A stretch of DNA of 64,000 bases from Streptomyces sp. NBC_00582 (GTDB lineage: Bacteria; Actinomycetota; Actinomycetes; Streptomycetales; Streptomycetaceae). The DNA lies in assembly GCF_036345155.1 (NCBI RefSeq), contig NZ_CP107772.1, forward strand, positions 6,200,001 to 6,264,000, read 5' to 3'. Position numbers and translations under genes: made by a program. The notes under the pieces were generated by a model. That model was not told the DNA's origin. It made no database searches and saw only the letters and a program-made list of their open reading frames with translations. Position 1 is the first letter of the stretch. Every line of letters begins with the position of its first letter. Below are positions 58,255 to 64,000 of the stretch, in pieces.

Positions 58255-61074
58255 ATGCCCCCCAACACCACCGCCACAACGGGTGACAAGCCCGGCAAGT
58301 CCGGCAGGAAGAAGGGGCGAAAGGCCCGTCTTATCGTGCTTGTACTGGTGCTGGCCGTCATCGGCGGCATCGCTTTCGGCGCCTACTGGTCCATCAGCAC
58401 GGTCCGCGCCTCCTTCCCGCAGACCAAGGGTTCGATCACGCTCGACGGCCTGTCCGGGCCCGTCGACGTGAAGCGGGACGGCTACGGCATCCCGCAGATC
58501 TACGCGTCCTCCGACGAGGACCTGTTCATGGCGCAGGGCTACGTCCAGGCGCAGGACCGGTTCTACGAGATGGACGTGCGCCGCCACATGACGTCCGGAC
58601 GCCTGTCGGAGATGTTCGGCAAGAGCCAGGTCGACAACGACGAGTTCCTGCGCACCCTGGGCTGGGACCGGATCGCCAAGGAGGAGTACGACACCACGCT
58701 GTCGGACTCCACCAAGAAGTACCTCCAGGCATACGCCAAGGGAGTCAACGCCTACCTCAAGGGCAAGGACGGCGCCGACATCTCCCTGGAGTACGCGGCG
58801 CTGGGCTTCACCAACGACTACAAGCCGGCCGAGTGGACCCCGGTCGACTCGATCTCCTGGCTGAAGGCGATGGCCTGGGACCTGCGAGGCAACATGCAGG
58901 ACGAGATCGACCGCGCCCTGATGACGAGCCGCCTCGGCCCGCAGCAGATCGCCGACCTGTACCCGGATTACCCGTACACGGTCAACGGTGAATCGAACAC
59001 GATCGTCCAGCAGGGCGAGTACGACGAGCTCACCAAGGCGTTCAAGGACAGCGACAGCGCGAGCAGCGGAACCGGCGACACCTCCACCGGCGGCTCGGCG
59101 TCCACGAGCGGCTCCACGGGCACCGGCGGCTCGACGACCGGCTCCGGGACCTCCGCGGACACCACGGGCCTGCAGGGCCAGCTCGAGGGCCTCTACGACG
59201 TCCTGGACGACCTGCCCACGGCCGTCGGCGTGAACGGCAACGGCATCGGCTCCAACTCCTGGGTCGTCTCCGGGAAGTACACGATCACGAAGAAGCCGCT
59301 GCTGGCCAACGACCCGCACCTGTCGGCCTCGCTGCCGTCGGTCTGGTACCAGATGGGCCTGCACTGCCGCACCGTCTCCAGCGACTGCCAGTACGACGTC
59401 ACCGGCTACACCTTCGCCGGCATGCCCGGTGTGATCATCGGCCACAACCAGGACATCGCCTGGGGGATGACCAACTCGGGCGTCGACGTCACCGACCTCT
59501 ACCTGGAGAAGCTCTCCGGCGACGGCTACCTCTACGACGGAAAGACGAAGCCCTTCATCACGCGCACGGAGACCATCAAGGTCGCCGGCGGCAGCCCGAA
59601 GAAGATCGTCGTCCGCCAGACCGAGGACCACATGCCCCTGCTGTCCGACCGCAGCAAGGAGCTCGTCAAGGTCGGCCAGAAGGCCACCGTCGACAACGCG
59701 GCACCCGACCGCGGCGACGGCTACGGCGTCGCCCTGAAGTGGACCGCGCTGGAGGCCGGCACCACCATGGACGCCGTCTTCGCCATGGACAGGGCCAAGG
59801 ACTGGGACGACTTCCGCGCCGCGGCCAAGAAGTTCGACGTGCCCTCGCAGAATCTGATCTACGCCGACACCGAGGACAACATCGGCTACCAGCTGCCCGG
59901 AAAGATCCCCACGCGCGCGAAGGGCGACGACGGCTCGGTCCCGGTGGCGGGCTGGGACTCCGACAACGCGTGGACCGGCTACATCGACTTCGACGAGCTG
60001 CCCTACGAGCTCAACCCGAAGCGCGGCTTCATCGTCACCGCCAATCAGGCCGTGGTCGACCCGGACAAGTACCCCTACACGCTCACCACGGACTGGGGCT
60101 ACGGCACCCGCAGCCAGCGCATCACCGACCTGATCGAGAACAAGATCAAGGGCGGCGGCAAGATCTCCACCGACGACATGCGCCAGATGCAGATGGACAA
60201 CAGCAGCGAGATCGCCAAGCTGCTCGTCCCCGTCCTGGTGAAGATCAACATTGACGACCCGGACGTCCGCGAGGCCCAGGACCTGCTCCAGGACTGGAAC
60301 CGCACCCAGGACGCCGACTCGGCGGCGGCCGCCTACTTCAACGCGGTGTGGCGCAACATCCTCAAGCTCGCCTTCGGCAACAAGCTGCCCAAGGAGCTGC
60401 GCGTCGAGGGCCAGTGCCTGTGGGTCGACCCCGCGAACGCCACCCACGCCGTGGACGACACGGCGAAGGTCCGTGAGTGCGGCCAGCGCGAAGCCGACCA
60501 GGCGCAGCCGGACGGCGGCGACCGCTGGTTCCAGGTCGTGCGCGACCTCATGGACAAGCAGGACAGCGACTGGTGGACCACGCCCAAGTCGGCCACCGGC
60601 CGCGAGGGCGCCGACCACAACCGCGACGACCTGTTCAAGCGCGCCATGATCGACGCGCGCTGGGAGCTCACCGCGAAGCTCGGCAAGGACATCGACACCT
60701 GGAGCTGGGGCCGGCTGCACCGCCTGTTCCTGAAGAACCAGACCCTGGGCACGAGCGGCCCCGGCTTCCTGCAGTACATCCTCAACCGCGGCCCCTGGAG
60801 GCTCGGCGGCGGCGAGGCGGCGGTCGACGCGACCGGCTGGAACGCGGCCGGCGGCTACGGCGTCGTGTGGGTGCCGTCGATGCGCATGGTGGTCAACCTC
60901 GAGGACTTCGACAAGTCGAAGTGGATCAACCTCACCGGTGCCTCCGGACACGCCTTCAGCGCCCACTACACCGACCAGACCGGCAAGTGGGCCAAGGGTG
61001 AACTGCTCGACTGGTCCTTCTCGCAGAAGGCGGTCGACAAGAGCACCAGCGACACCCTGGTGCTCAAGCCGTGA
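58255..61074 (+). CDS. Penicillin acylase family (Ntn) hydrolase, membrane-anchored
   Basis: A 939-residue protein. A basic start and one helix (LIVLVLVLAVIGGIAFGAYW) give an N-terminal anchor. The alpha chain region ends in a Gly/Ser/Thr-rich spacer (about residues 265-305), and the beta chain begins at the Ser of GIGSNSWVVSG, the expected self-cleavage nucleophile. GYTFAGMPGVIIGHNQDIAWGMTN (in parts) is the beta-chain family motif. ATG 58255 follows AAGGAC. Related enzymes hydrolyse acyl-homoserine lactones, penicillins or other amides. Its role here is unknown. Confidence 0.9.
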   Translation: MPPNTTATTGDKPGKSGRKKGRKARLIVLVLVLAVIGGIAFGAYWSISTVRASFPQTKGSITLDGLSGPVDVKRDGYGIPQIYASSDEDLFMAQGYVQAQDRFYEMDVRRHMTSGRLSEMFGKSQVDNDEFLRTLGWDRIAKEEYDTTLSDSTKKYLQAYAKGVNAYLKGKDGADISLEYAALGFTNDYKPAEWTPVDSISWLKAMAWDLRGNMQDEIDRALMTSRLGPQQIADLYPDYPYTVNGESNTIVQQGEYDELTKAFKDSDSASSGTGDTSTGGSASTSGSTGTGGSTTGSGTSADTTGLQGQLEGLYDVLDDLPTAVGVNGNGIGSNSWVVSGKYTITKKPLLANDPHLSASLPSVWYQMGLHCRTVSSDCQYDVTGYTFAGMPGVIIGHNQDIAWGMTNSGVDVTDLYLEKLSGDGYLYDGKTKPFITRTETIKVAGGSPKKIVVRQTEDHMPLLSDRSKELVKVGQKATVDNAAPDRGDGYGVALKWTALEAGTTMDAVFAMDRAKDWDDFRAAAKKFDVPSQNLIYADTEDNIGYQLPGKIPTRAKGDDGSVPVAGWDSDNAWTGYIDFDELPYELNPKRGFIVTANQAVVDPDKYPYTLTTDWGYGTRSQRITDLIENKIKGGGKISTDDMRQMQMDNSSEIAKLLVPVLVKINIDDPDVREAQDLLQDWNRTQDADSAAAAYFNAVWRNILKLAFGNKLPKELRVEGQCLWVDPANATHAVDDTAKVRECGQREADQAQPDGGDRWFQVVRDLMDKQDSDWWTTPKSATGREGADHNRDDLFKRAMIDARWELTAKLGKDIDTWSWGRLHRLFLKNQTLGTSGPGFLQYILNRGPWRLGGGEAAVDATGWNAAGGYGVVWVPSMRMVVNLEDFDKSKWINLTGASGHAFSAHYTDQTGKWAKGELLDWSFSQKAVDKSTSDTLVLKP

Positions 61075-61095
61075 CCGGCTGAACGCGGCAGCACG

Positions 61096-61138
61096 AGGGG
61101 CCCTTCACGCACGCACGCGTGAAGGGCCCCTTTCTTTT
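61096..61138 (+). terminator. Rho-independent terminator after the acylase gene
   Basis: A perfect 15-bp stem (61096-61110 pairing with 61117-61131) with a 6-nt loop is followed by a T-rich run, the most classical terminator in the window. Confidence 0.9.
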
Positions 61139-61180
61139 CCTTCTTCCGGCGGAGAGTGCCCGCCCCTCGGCGTGAAGCGC

Positions 61181-61810
61181 CTACGGGAACCGCCGCACCC
61201 CCGACGGCGTCACCACCGCCCGCACCGGCAGATCGTGCGGCTCCTCGGGGACGCGCTCGACGACCTCGTCGTCGTACAGGAGCACCACCAGGGAGGGGTG
61301 CGCGCCGGCACGCTCCAGGCGGGCCAGGACGCGGTCGTACGATCCTCCGCCCCGCCCCAGCCGCATCCCGCGCGTGTCGACCGCGAGTCCCGGCAGCAGC
61401 ACGACGTCCGCGCGCGTGACGGCGTCCGGGCCGAGCCGCTCGCCGACCGGCTCCAGGAGTTCCATCTTCCCGCCGTGCCGGACCGGCGCGAGGGAGTCCC
61501 GGCCGTCGTAGGCGCCCCAGTCCAGGTCGTTGTCGGGCAGCAGCGCGGGCAGCAGCACGCGCACGCCCCGGGCGCGCAGGGCGTCCAGGAGCGCGAGGGT
61601 GCCGGGTTCGGTGCCCACGGAGACGTACGCAGCCACCACGCGCGCGTGAGCCAACTCGGGCAGCTCCAGGGCGTGCCCGGCCAGCGCGGCCGCCGCCGCG
61701 TGCACGTCGTCGGCCGTCAACCTGCTCCTCACGTCGAGGAACCCTCGCCGCAACATAGTTTTGTCAGAGTCCGGTTTGCCGTTGCCCCGGCTCGTGGATC
61801 GCACCCGCAC
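61181..61810 (-). CDS. 5-formyltetrahydrofolate cyclo-ligase
   Basis: A protein of 209 residues from the GTG at 61810 (GGAG upstream), or 191 from the ATG at 61756. The family marks are VAAYVSVGTEPGTLALLDALRARG (in part) and the ATP/Mg motif RGMRLGRGGGSYDR. It converts 5-formyl-THF to 5,10-methenyl-THF. It is convergent with the acylase gene and divergent from galU, with a 78-nt promoter gap that is A/T-rich near 61820-61870. Confidence 0.9.
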   Translation of the reverse strand: MRVRSTSRGNGKPDSDKTMLRRGFLDVRSRLTADDVHAAAAALAGHALELPELAHARVVAAYVSVGTEPGTLALLDALRARGVRVLLPALLPDNDLDWGAYDGRDSLAPVRHGGKMELLEPVGERLGPDAVTRADVVLLPGLAVDTRGMRLGRGGGSYDRVLARLERAGAHPSLVVLLYDDEVVERVPEEPHDLPVRAVVTPSGVRRFP

Positions 61811-61888
61811 TGCTCCAATACGCTCAAATGAACACTTATTAACCGGAGCTACAGATTCCTCTCAAAGCCACCGGATAAGGTTGCGGAC

Positions 61889-62791
61889 ATGACTCAGTCT
61901 CACCCCAGGATCAGCAAGGCTGTCATCCCCGCAGCAGGCCTCGGCACCCGGTTCCTCCCGGCGACGAAGGCCACTCCCAAGGAGATGCTGCCGGTCGTCG
62001 ACAAGCCCGCGATCCAGTACGTGGTCGAGGAGGCCGTGTCCGCCGGACTCGACGACGTCCTCATGGTCACCGGACGCAACAAGCGCCCCCTCGAGGACCA
62101 CTTCGACCGCAACTACGAACTCGAGTCGGCGCTGGAGAAGAAGGGCGACGCCAACCGGCTCGCCAAGGTCCAGGAGTCCAGCGACCTCGCCACCATGCAC
62201 TACGTCCGCCAGGGCGACCCCAGGGGCCTCGGCCACGCCGTCCTGTGCGCCGCCCCGCACGTCGGGAACGAGCCGTTCGCCGTCCTGCTCGGCGACGACC
62301 TCATCGACCCCCGCGACCCGCTGCTGCAGCGGATGATCGAGGTTCAGGAGCTGTACGGCGGCAGCGTCGTCGCGCTCATGGAGGTCGCGCCCGAGCAGAT
62401 CCACCTCTACGGCTGCGCGGCCGTGGAGGCCACCCCCGACCGCGACGTGGTCAAGGTCTCCGGCCTGGTCGAGAAGCCGGAACCCGCGGACGCCCCGTCG
62501 AACTACGCGATCATCGGCCGTTACGTCCTCGACCCCGCCGTCTTCGACGTGCTGCGCGAGACCGAGCCGGGCCGCGGCGGCGAGATTCAGCTCACCGACG
62601 CCCTTCAGCTGCTCGCCCAGGACGAGAAGGTCGGCGGCCCGGTGCACGGCGTCGTCTTCAAGGGCCGCCGCTATGACACCGGCGACCGCGGCGACTACCT
62701 GCGTGCCATTGTCAGACTCGCGTGCGAACGTGAAGATCTGGGTCCGGACTTCCGGTCCTGGCTTCGCAGTTACGTCACCGAGGAGATGTAG
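61889..62791 (+). CDS. galU: UTP-glucose-1-phosphate uridylyltransferase
   Basis: A 300-residue nucleotidyltransferase. AVIPAAGLGTRFLPATKATP followed by KEMLPVVDKPAIQYVVEEAV is the GalU signature, with the metal site ADDLI-type VLLGDDLI and the late GVVFKGRRYDTGDRGDYL. It makes UDP-glucose for cell envelope and glycosylation. It lies 5 nt before moeA and is probably co-transcribed. Confidence 0.95.
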   Translation: MTQSHPRISKAVIPAAGLGTRFLPATKATPKEMLPVVDKPAIQYVVEEAVSAGLDDVLMVTGRNKRPLEDHFDRNYELESALEKKGDANRLAKVQESSDLATMHYVRQGDPRGLGHAVLCAAPHVGNEPFAVLLGDDLIDPRDPLLQRMIEVQELYGGSVVALMEVAPEQIHLYGCAAVEATPDRDVVKVSGLVEKPEPADAPSNYAIIGRYVLDPAVFDVLRETEPGRGGEIQLTDALQLLAQDEKVGGPVHGVVFKGRRYDTGDRGDYLRAIVRLACEREDLGPDFRSWLRSYVTEEM

Positions 62792-62796
62792 CCACC

Positions 62797-64000
62797 TTGA
62801 GCACCGCCGCGCCCCGCCCCACCGGCCAGGAACACCTGTGGTCGGTGGACGAGCACCTGGAGGACATCCTCGCCACCGTCCGCCCGCTGGAACCCATCGA
62901 GCTGCAACTGCCCGACGCCCAGGGCTGCGTCCTGGTCGACGACGTGACGGTCGCGGTCTCCCTGCCGCCGTTCGACAACAGCTCCATGGACGGGTACGCG
63001 GTACGGGTCGCGGATGTCGCGGGCGCGAGCGAGGAGTTCCCGGCGGCCCTGGAGGTCGTGGGGGACGTCGCGGCGGGCCAGGCGGCCGACCTGCTGTACG
63101 TGGGACCCGGCCAGGCCGCCAGGATCATGACGGGCGCCCCGCTGCCGCACGGCGCCGAGACCGTCGTCCCGGTGGAGTGGACCGACGGAGGCCTCGGCGA
63201 GGGCCCGGTCAGCGCAATGCGCGCCCGCAGCCTCGCCCCCGAGCAGGCCTCCGGCCACGTGCGCGTGCACCGTCCCGCCGGGGCACGCGCGCACGTGCGC
63301 GCGATGGGCAGCGACGTACAGGCCGGGGACCGGGCCCTCGAAGCGGGTACCGTCCTCGGCCCGCCCCAGATCGCCCTGCTCGCCGCGATCGGCCGCGGCA
63401 CCGTGCGGGTGCGCCCGCGCCCGCGTGTCGTCGTCCTGTCCACCGGCAGCGAACTCGTCCAGCCCGGCGAGGAACTGGGCGCCGGCCAGATCTACGACTC
63501 CAACAGCTTCGCGCTGACCGCCGCCGCGCGCGACGCCGGCGCGATCGCCTACCGGGTGGGCGCGGTCGCCGACGACGCCGAGACCCTGCGCTCCACCATC
63601 GAGGACCAGCTCGTCCGCGCCGACCTCCTGGTCACCACCGGCGGCGTGAGCGTCGGGGCGTACGACGTCGTCAAGGAGGCGCTGTCGCACGTCGGCGACG
63701 AGGACGAGGCCGGCAGCGGCATCGAGTTCCGCAAGCTCGCCATGCAGCCCGGCAAGCCCCAGGGCTTCGGCTCCATCGGCCCCGACCACATCCCGCTGCT
63801 GGCGCTGCCCGGCAACCCGGTCTCGTCGTACGTCTCCTTCGAGCTGTTCGTCCGTCCCGCGATCCGCACCCTCATGGGCCTCGAGGACGTCCACCGGCCC
63901 ACCACGCGCGCGAGGTTGGTCGCCGACAAGGCGATCGCCTCGCCCAAGGGGCGCCGGCAGTTCCTGCGTGCCACCTGCTCCGACGGCACCGCCCGGCCCG
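62797..64000 (+). CDS. moeA: Molybdopterin molybdotransferase MoeA (3' truncated)
   Basis: The frame opens with TTG at 62797 after GAGGAG and stays open to the window end (about 401 residues seen). SVDEHLEDILATVRPL, the N-terminal DNSSMDGYAV, MTGAPLPHGAETVVPVEW, RVVVLSTGSELVQPGEELG and GGVSVGAYDVVKEAL are the MoeA order, and the late LALPGNPVSSYVSFELFVRP is its catalytic region. It inserts molybdate into molybdopterin-AMP. The C-terminal domain IV runs past the window. Confidence 0.93.
   Translation, partial: MSTAAPRPTGQEHLWSVDEHLEDILATVRPLEPIELQLPDAQGCVLVDDVTVAVSLPPFDNSSMDGYAVRVADVAGASEEFPAALEVVGDVAAGQAADLLYVGPGQAARIMTGAPLPHGAETVVPVEWTDGGLGEGPVSAMRARSLAPEQASGHVRVHRPAGARAHVRAMGSDVQAGDRALEAGTVLGPPQIALLAAIGRGTVRVRPRPRVVVLSTGSELVQPGEELGAGQIYDSNSFALTAAARDAGAIAYRVGAVADDAETLRSTIEDQLVRADLLVTTGGVSVGAYDVVKEALSHVGDEDEAGSGIEFRKLAMQPGKPQGFGSIGPDHIPLLALPGNPVSSYVSFELFVRPAIRTLMGLEDVHRPTTRARLVADKAIASPKGRRQFLRATCSDGTARP

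Noticed and set aside
1..64000. tRNA, rRNA and insertion sequence genes
   Set aside because: I looked for CCA-ended cloverleaf-like and transposase-like stretches, mainly in intergenic regions, and saw none. A tRNAscan run would be needed to exclude a tRNA fully.

Overview
The window is very GC-rich actinobacterial DNA, almost certainly from Streptomyces. Reasons: strong GC bias at third codon positions, GTG and TTG starts after purine-rich ribosome sites, a principal-like sigma factor that reads as HrdD, and a run of core genes (hrdD, deoR-fruK-fruA, mscL, mtnP, galU, moeA) in an order I recall from Streptomyces chromosomes.

Bases 1 to about 32,150 are a large biosynthetic region. The left part (1-5149) is a forward operon: the end of a PhzE-type aminodeoxyisochorismate synthase, a Cys-less KASIII/DpsC-like acyltransferase, a type I DAHP synthase and an A-T NRPS protein, pointing to a shikimate-derived aromatic building block. 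Next come a hydrolase, a YdeI-like protein, a flavin hydroxylase and a DHA2 exporter facing a zinc-finger regulator across a tandem repeat and a perfect operator. From 10,229 to 18,198 the reverse strand carries an amino-group-carrier module: LysR regulator, LysW, LysX ligase, LysY/ArgC reductase, a two-subunit transketolase, an AMP-dependent ligase and an acyl-CoA dehydrogenase.

Divergent from the LysR gene, 18,477 to 31,502 is a forward series: an HK97-fold capsid-like shell protein (family 3-like encapsulin), a sulfotransferase with a long disordered tail ending in a short Trp-rich peptide, an SDR lacking its usual catalytic Tyr/Lys, a fused LysZ kinase-LysK hydrolase, CysC, CysD and CysN for PAPS supply, then a 50-residue Cys/Thr/Ser-ending precursor peptide, a fused YcaO cyclodehydratase, a SagB dehydrogenase and a histidine kinase. 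Its response regulator lies convergently. LysW chemistry plus C2 transfer plus sulfation resembles the route to the azabicyclic amino acid of vazabitide, azinomycin B and ficellomycin. My central inference is that sulfation, and possibly aziridine formation, takes place in a protein compartment. No aminotransferase and no recognisable AziU3/U2-type protein is present, so the cluster probably continues left of base 1.

From about 35,400 to the end the content is ordinary Streptomyces core: a TetR/MFS drug-efflux pair with two matching operators, a MarR/dioxygenase pair, a GNAT acetyltransferase, hrdD with a perfect SigR-type promoter, regulators, the fructose PTS operon with a coupled small ORF holding a TTA codon, cell-wall and membrane proteins, MTA phosphorylase, an antiporter, a penicillin-acylase-family hydrolase, formyl-THF cyclo-ligase, GalU and the start of MoeA. 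The IclR-like and M6-peptidase genes (32,325-35,279) lie between the two zones. No tRNA, rRNA, insertion sequence or CRISPR array was recognised.
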